DNA of 57,396 bases from T1Sed10-7 sp047921175 (GTDB lineage: Bacteria > Actinomycetota > Nitriliruptoria > Nitriliruptorales > Nitriliruptoraceae), in the NCBI GenBank assembly GCA_047921175.1, contig JBLRWQ010000011.1:1-57396 (forward strand). The letters are read 5' to 3'. A program made the translations under genes and the position numbers. A model generated the notes under the pieces. The model worked only from the letters and a program-made list of their open reading frames with translations. It had not been told where the DNA came from and searched no databases. Positions 49,254 through 57,396 of the stretch are shown here, piece after piece. How positions within the stretch are numbered: position 1 is the first letter of the stretch; every line of letters starts with the position of its first letter.

Positions 49254-49790
49254 TCACGATCGCCCGCGGGCCCGCTCCTGGCCGAGGTTGCCGACCAGCA
49301 CGGCGATGACCGAGACGAGGTAGATCTGGCCCAGCACGCCCTCGACGATCGTGACCGCCCGCGCGGGACCGGTGAGCGGGACGACGTCACCGAAGCCGAC
49401 CGTGGTCAGGGTGACGAAGCTCAGGTACATCGCATCCTGGTCGCTCAACGTCGTCGAGTAGGCGTCCGGCAGCCAGGAGCCGACCAGCACGTGCGCGTAG
49501 CCGAAGGCCAGCCCCAGCAGCAGGTACACGCACAACCCGGCGGCGACCGTGTCCCAGGTGATGCGTCGGCTCGCCATCGCGTGGCGGGCGATGCGGACCG
49601 GGATGGCCAGCGACAGGCCCAGCCCGACCGTGCGGGACAGCCGCAGCGACAGCTCGGGGCTGGCGGGGGTGAGCGGGGAGGTGAGCAGCGCCAGGGCGAC
49701 GACCACCGCAGCCAGCCCCACGACCAGGACGAGTAGCGCGAGCAGCAGCGGGTAGCCGAGCGGACGGTGCTCGACCGCGTCTGTGCGCAT
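49254..49790 (-). CDS. Two-pore-helix type potassium channel
   Basis: A 178-residue membrane protein with about four hydrophobic helices. The selectivity filter is TLTTVGFGDVVPLTGPARA, between the last two helices, as in bacterial Ion_trans_2 channels. There is no RCK/TrkA-N ligand domain, only a short basic C-terminus. ATG 49790 has GGAGG five bases upstream. It would pass K+ in response to voltage or leak. Confidence 0.88.
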   Translation of the reverse strand: MRTDAVEHRPLGYPLLLALLVLVVGLAAVVVALALLTSPLTPASPELSLRLSRTVGLGLSLAIPVRIARHAMASRRITWDTVAAGLCVYLLLGLAFGYAHVLVGSWLPDAYSTTLSDQDAMYLSFVTLTTVGFGDVVPLTGPARAVTIVEGVLGQIYLVSVIAVLVGNLGQERARGRS

Positions 49791-49891
49791 GGGGGCCTCC
49801 GCGGCCTGCCGGGGACGACGTGGCGCATCATCGCGGCTGGCGAGCGCTGCGCCGTGGAAGCGCAACCGGCCGGAGCTACCCTCGCCCCCGC

Positions 49892-49965
49892 GCCGAGGTA
49901 GCTCAGTCCGGCAGAGCATCCGCCTTGTAAGCGGACGGTCAGGGGTTCGAATCCCCTCCTCGGCT
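49892..49965 (+). tRNA. tRNA-Thr (anticodon TGT)
   Basis: Cloverleaf is complete: acceptor GCCGAGG pairs with CCTCGGC, D-stem GCTC/GAGC, anticodon stem TCCGC/GCGGA around CTTGTAA (anticodon TGT, reading ACA), and T-arm AGGGG/CCCCT with loop TTCGAAT. The discriminator is T, and CCA is not encoded. TACCCT at 49877-49882 may be its -10 box. Confidence 0.95.
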
Positions 49966-50001
49966 CCGCACCGACCCGCGACCCTCGACCAGGAGCGCCT
50001 C

Positions 50002-50568
50002 GTGGCCATCTCCTCCGACGTCACCCCGCTCGGTACGGCCCTGCCCGACGGCCGGCTCGTCGACGCCGACGGCACCTCCCACACCCTCAGCGGCCTGGCC
50101 GGTGCCGGACCCGTGCTGCTGGCCTTCCTCGCCAACCACTGCCCCTACGTCCAGCACATCGAACGGGCCTTCGGCGAGCTCACCCGGGACCTGCAGGAGC
50201 GCGGGCTGACCGTGCTCGGCATCAGCAGCAACGACGCCACCACGCACCCGCAGGACGGTCCGGCGGGCATGGCCGAGCAGGCGGCCCGGGCCGGCTGGAC
50301 CTTCCCCTACCTCCGGGACGAGGACCAGACCCTGGCGCGCGCCGCCGGCGCGGTCTGCACCCCGGACCTGTTCCTCTACGACGGCGACCACCGGCTGGCC
50401 TACCGGGGCGCCTTCGACGGCTCCACCCCGGGCAACGACCAGGCGTTGACCGGCGACGACCTCAGGACAGCGGCCGACGCCGTGCTCGCCGGCCGCCCGG
50501 TACCCGAGGACCAGCGTCCGGCCATGGGCTGCGGCATCAAGTGGTCCCCGGGGAACGGGCCGGCCTGA
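50002..50568 (+). CDS. Thioredoxin-fold redoxin-like protein
   Basis: A 188-residue AhpC/TSA-type thioredoxin-fold protein. The expected CxxC is replaced by ANHCPYVQHIERAF, the form found in many 'thioredoxin family' proteins of unknown substrate. VLGISSNDATTHPQDGP and TFPYLRDEDQTLARAAGA follow, and a Cys in AVCTPDLFLYD sits at the cis-Pro site. GTG 50002 has AGGAG six bases upstream. It starts 36 bp after the tRNA. Confidence 0.82.
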   Translation: MAISSDVTPLGTALPDGRLVDADGTSHTLSGLAGAGPVLLAFLANHCPYVQHIERAFGELTRDLQERGLTVLGISSNDATTHPQDGPAGMAEQAARAGWTFPYLRDEDQTLARAAGAVCTPDLFLYDGDHRLAYRGAFDGSTPGNDQALTGDDLRTAADAVLAGRPVPEDQRPAMGCGIKWSPGNGPA

Positions 50569-50638
50569 GCCGGGCTGCGCCGGGCTGCCGCGGGGACCGG
50601 CCGCGACCTGCCGGGCCTGCCGGGCCTGCCGGTGGGCG

Positions 50639-52675
50639 TCAGCCGGCCAGGTAGCGGCCGTGCCAGTCCAGCACCGCCTCGAAGCGCTCGACCCGGTGCT
50701 TCGGTGCGCCGGAGCGCGACAGCTCGTGGCCCTCGTCGGGGAACCGCACCATCTCCGTGGCCACCCCCACACGCTTGAGCGCCGCGAACAGCTGCTCCCC
50801 CTGCTCGATCGGGCAGCGCCAGTCCGCCTCGCTGTGCAGGATGAGCGTCGGGGTGGTGATGCGGTGCGCGGTGCGCATCGGGCTGGCGGCGGCGTGGACC
50901 GCGGTCCCCTCCAGCAGCGAGGTCCCCAGGAACATCCGGTCGAAGTAGGCCCCGATGTCGCTGGTCCCGCCGAACGACTCCCACTGCAGCAGCCCGCGCT
51001 CCACGATGGCGCTCGCGTAGCGGTCCGTGCGGGCCAGCAGCCGGGCGGTCGCGTACCCGCCGTAGGAGCCACCCATGACGCCGACCCGGGCCGGATCGGC
51101 CTGCGGGAACCGGGCGCAGACGGCGTCGACGACCGCCTCGAGGTCGAGGGTGTCCACGCTGTCCTCGGCACCCCAGGCCTCGACCACGGCCCGCGCCCAG
51201 CCGGTCCCCCGGCCCGACGAGCCGCGCGGGTTGGTGCCGACGGCGAGGTAGCCCGCGCCGGCCTCGACCTGGAACTCGTCGAAGAAGGCGTCGGCGTACT
51301 GGGCGGTCGGGCCGCCGTGGATGTTGACGAGGACCGGCACGCTGCCGGGCGCGGCGTCGTCGAAGCCCGGCGGCAGCACCGCCCAGACGTCCAGCTCCGC
51401 GCCGTCGCGCTCGAAGGTGAAGCGCTGGGTCGGCCGGACGTCGACCTTGGCCCGGAAGGTGTGGGCCAGGTCGGTCAGGCAGCGCTCGCGACCGCCCTCG
51501 AGGCGGTAGAGCTCCCCGGGCGTGGCCGCATCGGTGGCGGTGAACACGACCACCTCGCCGTCCGCGGAGGCGCTGAAGCCGGTGACCGCGCGCCGGCCGC
51601 CGACCACCTCGGTGCTGGCGGGTTCGAGGGCCGCGGCGTCCCCGTCCGAGGGGCCGTCGAGGTCGACAGCGTCGAGGTCGAGCCGCACGACGCCCTGCCG
51701 GCCGCGGCCCTCGAGCATCGTCAGCAGCCCGCCGGGCACGAAGCGTGGACCGACGGTGCTCGACGGCGGCGAGCCCGGGGTGACGTCCGCATCGAGGTGG
51801 CGGGTGAGCGACACCAACGCGGCGCCACCCTCGGGTGTCGGTCGCCGCAGGAACAGGCCGGGGGTACCCGGCCAGGCGTAGGGGTCCTCGAGGCCGGTGA
51901 CGAAGGTGCGCCCCGCGTCGTCGTGGTGGACCGCTGACCACATGCCGGGTGGGGTCAACGCCGTCGGCTCGACCGCGAGCGGGCCCTCGTGGCGGGCGAG
52001 CTCCTCGGTGGGCGGGACCGCGACCTGCAGGACCTGGCTGTGCGGCTCGGTCTCGGGCCAGTCCACCGGGTCGGCCACGAAGGACACCGCGGTGCCGTCG
52101 GGGGCCCACACCGGTGCGCTGACGTCGGTCCCGCCGGTGTCGAGTCGCACCGGGTCACGGCTGCCCACCACGTCCACGACGTGCAGGTGCGGGGTGCGGT
52201 CGTGGATCCAGCCGCGGGTGTCCGAGCGGTACGGCAGACGGGTGATGCGCTTCGGCCGGCGGGCCCGTTCCTCGTCCTCGAGGTCGGCCACGTCCTCGTG
52301 CCACACGCTGGCGACCAGCACCAGGCGGGTCGAGTCCGGCGACCACACCAGCTCGCTGACCCCGAGCGGCAGGTCGGTGCGCCGGCGTGCCTCGCCGCCG
52401 TCCGCGGGCATCACGTGCAGCTGCGGCTTGTCGGTCGGCTCGGCCCCCGTGCGCAGGAACGCGAGCCAGCGGCCGTCCGGTGACCAGCGCGGCGAGGTGT
52501 CCGACGGCCCGTGGGTGAACCGGCGCGTGCCGTCGCCGTCGTGCACGTGGATCGTGCGGTGGTAGCGGTCCTCCGCCACGTCCACCTCGGTCAGGACGTA
52601 GGCGGTGCGGACCCGGTCGGGATGCAGTTGCGGGTCACCGGGGACGGCGAGGTGGTCGAGGTCGCTCGGGCGCAC
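50639..52675 (-). CDS. S9-family peptidase (acylaminoacyl-peptidase/prolyl oligopeptidase type)
   Basis: Serine peptidase of 678 residues. The N-terminal 400 residues form a beta-propeller with repeated WSPDG-like blades (PRWSPDGRWLAFLRTG, LVWSPDSTRLVLVA, PVWAPDGTAVSFVA). The C-terminal hydrolase has Ser537 (GGSYGGYAT), Asp618 (SEADWRCP) and His650 (PDEGHELS). No signal peptide is seen, so it probably acts on cytoplasmic oligopeptides. It is convergent with the redoxin gene. Confidence 0.92.
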   Translation of the reverse strand: MRPSDLDHLAVPGDPQLHPDRVRTAYVLTEVDVAEDRYHRTIHVHDGDGTRRFTHGPSDTSPRWSPDGRWLAFLRTGAEPTDKPQLHVMPADGGEARRRTDLPLGVSELVWSPDSTRLVLVASVWHEDVADLEDEERARRPKRITRLPYRSDTRGWIHDRTPHLHVVDVVGSRDPVRLDTGGTDVSAPVWAPDGTAVSFVADPVDWPETEPHSQVLQVAVPPTEELARHEGPLAVEPTALTPPGMWSAVHHDDAGRTFVTGLEDPYAWPGTPGLFLRRPTPEGGAALVSLTRHLDADVTPGSPPSSTVGPRFVPGGLLTMLEGRGRQGVVRLDLDAVDLDGPSDGDAAALEPASTEVVGGRRAVTGFSASADGEVVVFTATDAATPGELYRLEGGRERCLTDLAHTFRAKVDVRPTQRFTFERDGAELDVWAVLPPGFDDAAPGSVPVLVNIHGGPTAQYADAFFDEFQVEAGAGYLAVGTNPRGSSGRGTGWARAVVEAWGAEDSVDTLDLEAVVDAVCARFPQADPARVGVMGGSYGGYATARLLARTDRYASAIVERGLLQWESFGGTSDIGAYFDRMFLGTSLLEGTAVHAAASPMRTAHRITTPTLILHSEADWRCPIEQGEQLFAALKRVGVATEMVRFPDEGHELSRSGAPKHRVERFEAVLDWHGRYLAG

Positions 52676-52709
52676 GGCAGCTCCGGTCGGCGGTCATCGG
52701 CGCCCGACA

Positions 52710-55208
52710 CTACCGGCGTGTCAGCGCCGCGAGCGCCGCGGTCACGACGTGGCCCGCATCCAGCTCGAAGGCCTCGTACAGCTCACCGATCGACCCGGAC
52801 TGCCCGAAGGCGTCCACCCCGAGCGGCACGACCGGTGCGCCGGTGACCGAGCCGAGCCACGCCATCGCGTGCGAGGCGGCATCGTGGATGGTCACGATCG
52901 GGGTCCGCGGGTCGCCGGCAGCCAGCAGCCGGTCGGCGTGGCTGGCGGCCGGGACCTGGGCGCTGCGAACGCCGGTGCGCAGTGCCTGGCGCCAGCCTCG
53001 GTACAGCCGCGTGAGCGAGGTCACCTCGACCACCTCGGCGGCCACGCCCTCGGCGGCCAGCTCGGCCTGTGCGGCGACGACCTCGGGGAGGACCGCACCG
53101 GGGGCGACCAGCCGCACGTCCGCGGTCCGGCTGGCGGACCGCGGCGCCGGCGCGTCGTCGGTGCCGTGCGCCGGCACCAGCACGTACGCCCCGGCCAGCA
53201 CCTGCCGGCACAGCTCCTGGTCACCGAGGCGGGCCCGGGCGGCCTCGAAGGGCGCCTGGTCGATGGGGCGGGTGGACAGCCTGAGGTACAGCGAACGGTC
53301 CGGGCCGTCCTCGTCGGCGATCGCGGCCAGGCCGTCGCACAGCAGCCAGTCCAGCGCGGTGGCGTAGGCCGGCTCGGCGAGCTCGAGCCCGGGCAGCTCG
53401 ACCCCGATCGAGGCGGTGATGGTGGACTGGTGCGCCCCGCCCTCCGGCGCCAGGGTGATCCCGGCGGGGGTGCCGACGACCACGAAGCGCGAGCCGGAGT
53501 AGACCCCGTGGAGCAGCGCGTCCAGCCCGCGGCAGATGAACGGGTCGTAGAGGGTCCCGATCGGCAGCAGCCGCTGGCCGGAGTGGTCACGAGCCAGCCC
53601 GAAGGCCTCCAGCGCCGAGAACAGGTTCATCTCGCTGATGCCGAGCTCGACGTGCTGGCCGGCGGCGGAGCGCTCCCAGCGCAGCAGGGCGGGCCCGCGG
53701 TCGGTGACGGTGTCCTCGGCGGGCACGCCGGACGGGCCGGCCGGGTCGTGCAGCGGGTCGAACACGCCGGCCGCGTTGATCCACCCACCCAACCCGGTCG
53801 AGACGGCGACGTCGGGGGTGAGGGTCACGAGCGTCGGCCGGACCTGCTCGTCGCGACCGAGCCCGACCACCAGCCGCCCGAAGGTCTCCTGGGTCGACAC
53901 CCGAGGGCGGCGCGGCAGGCCGACCTCGACCGGGACCCGGACCGGCTCGCTGTCTGGCCACGGCTCACGGCGGAGCCGCCGGGCGGTCTCGGCGCACAAC
54001 CGTCCCTCGGGGGTGTCGGGGGCGAAGCGGTCCCACTCCGACGCCACGTCGAGGCCGTTCGCGGCACGCAGGTCGGCGATCGCATCCGCCGGCAGCAGGG
54101 CGCTGTGGTTGCGCGGGTCGCCGGCCAGCCGGGTCCCCCAGCCCTTGATGGTGTAGGCGAACACCACGCTCGGCTGGTCCGTGACCGCGTCGGCCTCGCG
54201 GTAGCGGACCAGCAGCTCGGCGAGGTCGTGGCCGCCGAGGTCGAGGACGACCGCCACCTCGGTGTCAGCGAGGTCGTCGACGATGCGGCGGGTGGCGGCG
54301 TCCGCGCCGGCCAGCACCCGGTCACGCAGCGCCGACGGGTCGTCCACCAGGGCGAACAGGGACTGGTAGCGCTCGTTGGACATCTCGTCGAGGTGGCGGC
54401 GCAACGCCTCGCCGCCCTCGCGGGCGAAGACCGCCTGGAGCCGCCGGCCGTACTTCGCCTCGCCGACGTGCCAGCCGTTGTCGGCGAAGGCCCGCCGCAG
54501 CCGGCCGGCCTGGACGCCGGGCACGATGCGGTCGAGCGACTGGCGGTTGAGGTCCACCACCCACAGCACGGCACCGAGCCCGGTGGTGGCCGGGTCACCG
54601 ACCGCCTCCCAGATGTTGCCCTCGTCGAGCTCGGCGTCGCCGACCAGCGCGACGAACCTGCTGGGATGGGTGCGCGGGCCGTGGTGGGCGTCGACGTAGC
54701 GCCGGGCCATGGCCGCGAACAGCGGGGCGGTGGCACCGAGCCCGACCGAGCCGGTGGAGAAGTCCACCCGGCCCGGGTCCTTGGTGCGCGACGGGTAGGC
54801 CTGCAGCCCGCCGAAGCGTCGCAGCCCGGTGAGCTGGTGCGGCTCGAGCTCACCGAGCAGCATGCGGATCGCGTGGAACACCGGCGAGGCGTGGGGCTTG
54901 ACCGCGACCCGGTCGGCGGCGTCGAGGTGGGCGAACCACAGCGCCGTCATCAGCGACACCATCGAGGTGGAGGAGGCCTGGTGGCCCCCGACCTTGATGC
55001 CGCCCGCGTCGCGCTGGTTGGCGTGGTCGACCATGCGCACCGCCAGCCAGTGGATGCGGCGCTGGACCGCGTCGAGGGTGGCGAGGTCGACCACTGGCGG
55101 CGTTGCGGCGTCGGGCGCAGGCGTCGCTCCCCCGGGCGCAGGCGTCGCTCCCCTGGGCGCAGGCGTCGCTCCCCCATCCGCCGGCATGACGGCGTCGGTC
55201 GCCGTCAC
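52710..55208 (-). CDS. AceE-family (homodimeric E1) ThDP-dependent 2-oxoacid dehydrogenase-like enzyme
   Basis: An 832-residue ThDP enzyme with the order of AceE: KVGGHQASSTSMVSL, the ThDP-Mg motif GDAELDEGNIWEAV through VVDLNRQSLD, YTIKGWG, then the second domain ELGISEMNLFSALEAFGL, GTPAGITLAPEGGAHQS and the C-terminal transketolase domain ending VDAFGQSGS. It is shorter than E. coli AceE (about 890). A GTG at 55208 overlaps the upstream PLP-enzyme stop; ATG 55187 is an alternative. The first 30 residues are a GATPAP repeat. As the upstream lyase may release 2-oxobutyrate, that acid is a plausible substrate. No E2 is linked. Confidence 0.82.
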   Translation of the reverse strand: MTATDAVMPADGGATPAPRGATPAPGGATPAPDAATPPVVDLATLDAVQRRIHWLAVRMVDHANQRDAGGIKVGGHQASSTSMVSLMTALWFAHLDAADRVAVKPHASPVFHAIRMLLGELEPHQLTGLRRFGGLQAYPSRTKDPGRVDFSTGSVGLGATAPLFAAMARRYVDAHHGPRTHPSRFVALVGDAELDEGNIWEAVGDPATTGLGAVLWVVDLNRQSLDRIVPGVQAGRLRRAFADNGWHVGEAKYGRRLQAVFAREGGEALRRHLDEMSNERYQSLFALVDDPSALRDRVLAGADAATRRIVDDLADTEVAVVLDLGGHDLAELLVRYREADAVTDQPSVVFAYTIKGWGTRLAGDPRNHSALLPADAIADLRAANGLDVASEWDRFAPDTPEGRLCAETARRLRREPWPDSEPVRVPVEVGLPRRPRVSTQETFGRLVVGLGRDEQVRPTLVTLTPDVAVSTGLGGWINAAGVFDPLHDPAGPSGVPAEDTVTDRGPALLRWERSAAGQHVELGISEMNLFSALEAFGLARDHSGQRLLPIGTLYDPFICRGLDALLHGVYSGSRFVVVGTPAGITLAPEGGAHQSTITASIGVELPGLELAEPAYATALDWLLCDGLAAIADEDGPDRSLYLRLSTRPIDQAPFEAARARLGDQELCRQVLAGAYVLVPAHGTDDAPAPRSASRTADVRLVAPGAVLPEVVAAQAELAAEGVAAEVVEVTSLTRLYRGWRQALRTGVRSAQVPAASHADRLLAAGDPRTPIVTIHDAASHAMAWLGSVTGAPVVPLGVDAFGQSGSIGELYEAFELDAGHVVTAALAALTRR
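55113..55175 (-). repeat. 21-bp tandem repeat in the E1 gene start, three units
   Basis: Units 55113-55133, 55134-55154 and 55155-55175 are the same 21 bases apart from one base in the second. In frame on the minus strand they encode the heptad GGATPAP. They lie before the conserved domain, between two alternative starts and the fold. Confidence 0.85.
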
Positions 55209-56590
55209 CCGCGCGAGCCGACCGGCGCGAGCCCGTCAGCGGGCACCTGGGCGTCGTCCGTCGGCTCCACGTGCACGGTCGCTTCGGCTCGTCCGGTGGC
55301 AGGCGCGTGGCCGTCGTCCGCCCCGCCCGGACAACGCGCCACCTCGGTGCCGGCGACCGCGTCACGGATGCGCCGGCCGGTGGCGGCCGCGATGGCCTGG
55401 TCGAGGTCGGCCCACAGGTCCTCGACATCCTCGATGCCGACGGACACGCGCAGCAGCCCGGGGGTGATCCCCGTCGCGGCGAGTGCCTCCGGGTCGACGA
55501 CACGGTGGGTCAGGCCGGCCGGGTGCTCGATCAGGGAGTCGGCGGAGCCGAGGCTGACCGCCGGGGTGAGCAGCCGCACCGCCTCGAGCACGCGGCCCGC
55601 CGCGTCGTAGCCACCGGCCACCTCGAAGGTCAGCATGCTGCCGGGGCCGTCCATCTGCGTGGCGACGATGCCGTCGGGGTCGCAGCCGGGCAGGCTCGGG
55701 TGGCAGACCCGCTCGACGCCCGGGTGGAGGGCGAGCCGGCGGGCCAGCTCGATCGCGTTGGCCTGGGCGGCCCGGACCCGGAGCGCCAGCGTCTGGAGGC
55801 TGCGGTGCAGCAGCGCGGCGGCCTGCGGGTCGAGCAGCGCGCCGGTGGCGACACGCACCTGGCGCAGCGCGCGGGCGTGCGCCTCGTCGGTGGCGACGAC
55901 CCCGGCGATCACGTCCCCGTGGCCGCCGAGGGCCTTGGTCGCGCTGTGCAGCGCCCAGGTGGCGCCGAGCTCGAGCGGACGCTGCAGGATCGGGGTCGCG
56001 AAGGTGTTGTCGACCAGCACGGGGACCGCGCCGGCCTGGGCCACGATCGCGGGGATGTCGACCAGGGTCAGGGTCGGGTTGCCGGGGGTCTCCACGATCA
56101 CGAGCGCGGTGTCGTCCTCGATCGACGCGGCGACGGTGTCGGGGGTGGCCCAGGTCGTGCGGGTCCCGAGCAGCCCGCTGGCGAGCAGGTGGTCGGTACC
56201 GCCGTACAGCGGCCGCAGCGCCACCACGTGCCGGCCGAGCGCCCCGGCGGCCAGCAGCGTCGCGGTGATCGCGGCCATGCCGGACGCGAACGCGACCGCC
56301 GCATCCGCGTGCTCGAGGGCCGCGATGCCCCGCTCCCAGCGGGCGACCGTCGGGTTGTACAGCCGCGCGTACACGGGGGTGTGCTGGGGTGCGGCGCCAC
56401 CCTCGCCCAGCAGCTCGAGGTCGGCGGTGCCCTCCGCGAGGCTGCGGATCGGGTAGGTGGTGGACCGGTCGAGCGGTGGGGCGTGCACCCCGAGCTCGCG
56501 CAGATCCTCCCGGCCGCCATGGACCACCGTCGTGTCGGTCCGGGTCTGGCCGTGGGCCCTGCCCGGCGTCGTCGCGTCGCTGCCCGCCAT
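55205..56590 (-). CDS. PLP-dependent trans-sulfuration enzyme (methionine gamma-lyase/cystathionine gamma-synthase family)
   Basis: Cys/Met-metabolism PLP enzyme of 461 residues. TRTDTTVVHGGRED starts the fold. YARLYNPT, FASGMAAI, ETPGNPTLTLVDI and VDNTFATP surround the cofactor, and Lys219 in LHSATKALGGHGDV forms the Schiff base. The C-terminal 45 residues are an extra acidic tail. Sequence alone does not separate methionine gamma-lyase, cystathionine gamma-synthase and homocysteine-type enzymes. The divergent Lrp regulator and the coupled E1 gene favour a degradative gamma-lyase. ATG 56590 has GGAGG nine bases upstream. Confidence 0.85.
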   Translation of the reverse strand: MAGSDATTPGRAHGQTRTDTTVVHGGREDLRELGVHAPPLDRSTTYPIRSLAEGTADLELLGEGGAAPQHTPVYARLYNPTVARWERGIAALEHADAAVAFASGMAAITATLLAAGALGRHVVALRPLYGGTDHLLASGLLGTRTTWATPDTVAASIEDDTALVIVETPGNPTLTLVDIPAIVAQAGAVPVLVDNTFATPILQRPLELGATWALHSATKALGGHGDVIAGVVATDEAHARALRQVRVATGALLDPQAAALLHRSLQTLALRVRAAQANAIELARRLALHPGVERVCHPSLPGCDPDGIVATQMDGPGSMLTFEVAGGYDAAGRVLEAVRLLTPAVSLGSADSLIEHPAGLTHRVVDPEALAATGITPGLLRVSVGIEDVEDLWADLDQAIAAATGRRIRDAVAGTEVARCPGGADDGHAPATGRAEATVHVEPTDDAQVPADGLAPVGSRG

Positions 56591-56716
56591 GCTGTCCGCC
56601 TCCCGTCGCGGGATGCGCCGTACCGCCGGTCGGCGCCACGGAGCGCCCTCCCTGGTAGGAGTATCCTCCTCGCCGATGTGTCGGAGCAACCGGACAGTTC
56701 CCGGAAAGGTGCCAGC
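56591..56716. promoter_or_regulatory. Divergent control region of the lyase and lrp genes
   Basis: This 126-bp gap separates the two start codons. AGGAG (56657-56661) and CTCCT (56666-56670) form an inverted repeat around TATC, the most AT-rich spot of the gap and a candidate Lrp site. No clear -35/-10 pair was found. Confidence 0.4.
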
Positions 56717-57190
56717 GTGAACGGGCTCGACCGGACAGACGTCGGTCTCGTGCAGGCACTACAGGAGGACGGTCGGCTGACCATCAAGGAGCTGGCCGCA
56801 CGGGTGTCGTTGTCCACCTCGGCGACCCACGAACGGGTCCGCCGGCTGTTCGCCACCGGGGTCCTGCAGGGGATCCACGCCGAGGTGGCACCGGCCGCGA
56901 TCGGCGTGGGGCTGCAGGCGATCATCGCGGTGCACCTGCAGCGCCACTCGCGCGAGGCGGTCACGGCCTTCCGTGACCACGCGCTCGCCCAGCCCGAGGT
57001 GGTCGCGGTCACCCACCTCACCGGGGCGGTCGACTTCCTGGTCCACGTGGCGGTGCGGGACACCGACCACCTGCGCGACCTCGCGCTGGCCGCGTTCACG
57101 ACGCGGGACGAGGTGGCGCGTCTGGAGACCTCGGTGGTCTACGAGCACGTCCGGGCCCAGGTCTGGCCGGTGTACGCCACCCGCGACTGA
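56717..57190 (+). CDS. Lrp/AsnC-family transcriptional regulator
   Basis: A 157-residue amino-acid-responsive regulator. The N-terminal helix-turn-helix is LTIKELAARVSLSTSATHERVRRL in its usual place (about 20-43), and the C-terminal RAM effector domain follows (AIIAVHLQRHSREAVTAFRD, VAVTHLTGAVDFLVHVAVRD). GTG 56717 follows GGAAAGGTG. Divergent orientation from the PLP lyase suggests it senses methionine or a related amino acid and controls that operon. Confidence 0.92.
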   Translation: MNGLDRTDVGLVQALQEDGRLTIKELAARVSLSTSATHERVRRLFATGVLQGIHAEVAPAAIGVGLQAIIAVHLQRHSREAVTAFRDHALAQPEVVAVTHLTGAVDFLVHVAVRDTDHLRDLALAAFTTRDEVARLETSVVYEHVRAQVWPVYATRD

Positions 57191-57222
57191 GCCCGGTCGC
57201 GCGGCGCCCCATCCCGGCCGCG

Positions 57223-57255
57223 GGCCCCATCCCGGCCGCGGGCACTGATGGGGCC
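57223..57255 (+). terminator. Hairpin after lrp
   Basis: GGCCCCATC (57223-57231) pairs with GATGGGGCC (57247-57255). The stretch before it also contains two direct copies of an 18-bp CCCCATCCCGGCCGCGG-like block. It lies 33 bp past the lrp stop. Confidence 0.55.
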
Positions 57256-57260
57256 GGGGT

Positions 57261-57396
57261 GCACGAAACAGCGGATAGGCGCGGTTCCGTGCCGCCGAAG
57301 GACGCCACACCGGCGCCAAGGTGCACGAAACAGCGGATAGGCGCGGTTCCGTGCCGCCGAAGGACGCCACACCGGCGCCAAGGTGCACGAAACAGC
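57261..57396. repeat. 62-bp tandem array built on the hairpin repeat, running off the window
   Basis: Copies start at 57261, 57323 and 57385 (third truncated by the window end), an exact 62-bp period. Each unit is the 32-base hairpin (here with GGATAG in the loop region) plus an identical 30-base linker. It is the same family as the four copies at 18.8 and 20.1 kb. Confidence 0.9.

Noticed and set aside
49892..50568. A longer redoxin frame starting before the tRNA
   Set aside because: It would translate through the tRNA-Thr gene. GTG 50002 has a good AGGAG site and gives the normal fold start.
57261..57396. CRISPR array
   Set aside because: The 32-bp repeat plus 30-bp interval looks CRISPR-like, but the two complete intervals are identical, no cas genes are present, and elsewhere the units occur only in pairs.

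Overview
The window is very GC-rich, with GTG starts, ATGA/GTGA gene overlaps and TAGGGT-like -10 boxes. It reads as a chromosomal segment of a high-GC actinomycete. Supporting families are the fused 2-oxoglutarate decarboxylase/dehydrogenase (Kgd type), DUF4032, DUF3263, LytR_C, a nitrobindin-like protein and GpgS, plus a GntR regulator with DasR-type operators. A placement outside the classical Streptomyces/Mycobacterium groups is only a guess. No cas genes, integrase, transposase or prophage genes were seen.

Layout. 1-4.4 kb: end of a sugar permease, metG, an exported alpha/beta hydrolase and a DUF4032 protein. 4.5-13.2 kb: an alpha-glucoside/sucrose-type locus with binding protein, two permeases, ATPase, LacI regulator, GH13 glucosidase and fructokinase. 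Two near-identical LacI-type operators each overlap a TTGCAG -35 box. 13.2-18.5 kb: a stand-alone NuoF-like flavoprotein and three lipoproteins (polysaccharide-deacetylase-like, DUF4015, L,D-transpeptidase). 18.5-20.2 kb: a repeat-rich island. A gene with an N-terminal AbiEi-like helix-turn-helix and a C-terminal Vsr/DUF559-like nuclease motif is bracketed by pairs of a 32-bp hairpin repeat. 20.2-29.8 kb: kgd, a DUF4349 lipoprotein, a penicillin-binding protein, an HhH-GPD protein, DUF3309 and a CoA-disulfide-reductase-like flavoprotein.

29.9-40.9 kb is one long leftward amino-sugar operon: gntR, BadF-type kinase, SIS protein, nagA, binding protein, two permeases, two Gfo/Idh/MocA oxidoreductases, a SIS isomerase/deaminase and a decayed zinc dehydrogenase. 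Two dre-like sites precede it. It has no ATPase gene, so it may borrow the ATPase of the first locus. 40.9-50 kb: copper ATPase with a fused cupredoxin-like tail, nitrobindin, FKBP, Ca/Na antiporter, a glutamine-amidotransferase/GpgS fusion, an orphan receiver, LytR_C, DUF3263, a K+ channel and tRNA-Thr. 50-57.4 kb: a redoxin, an S9 peptidase, and a PLP sulfur-amino-acid enzyme overlapping an AceE-type E1, with a divergent Lrp regulator. The window ends inside a tandem array of the same hairpin repeat.

The candidates that look least described are the hairpin-repeat family bracketing the nuclease-like gene, the GATase-GpgS fusion, and the PLP lyase/AceE-like/Lrp unit.
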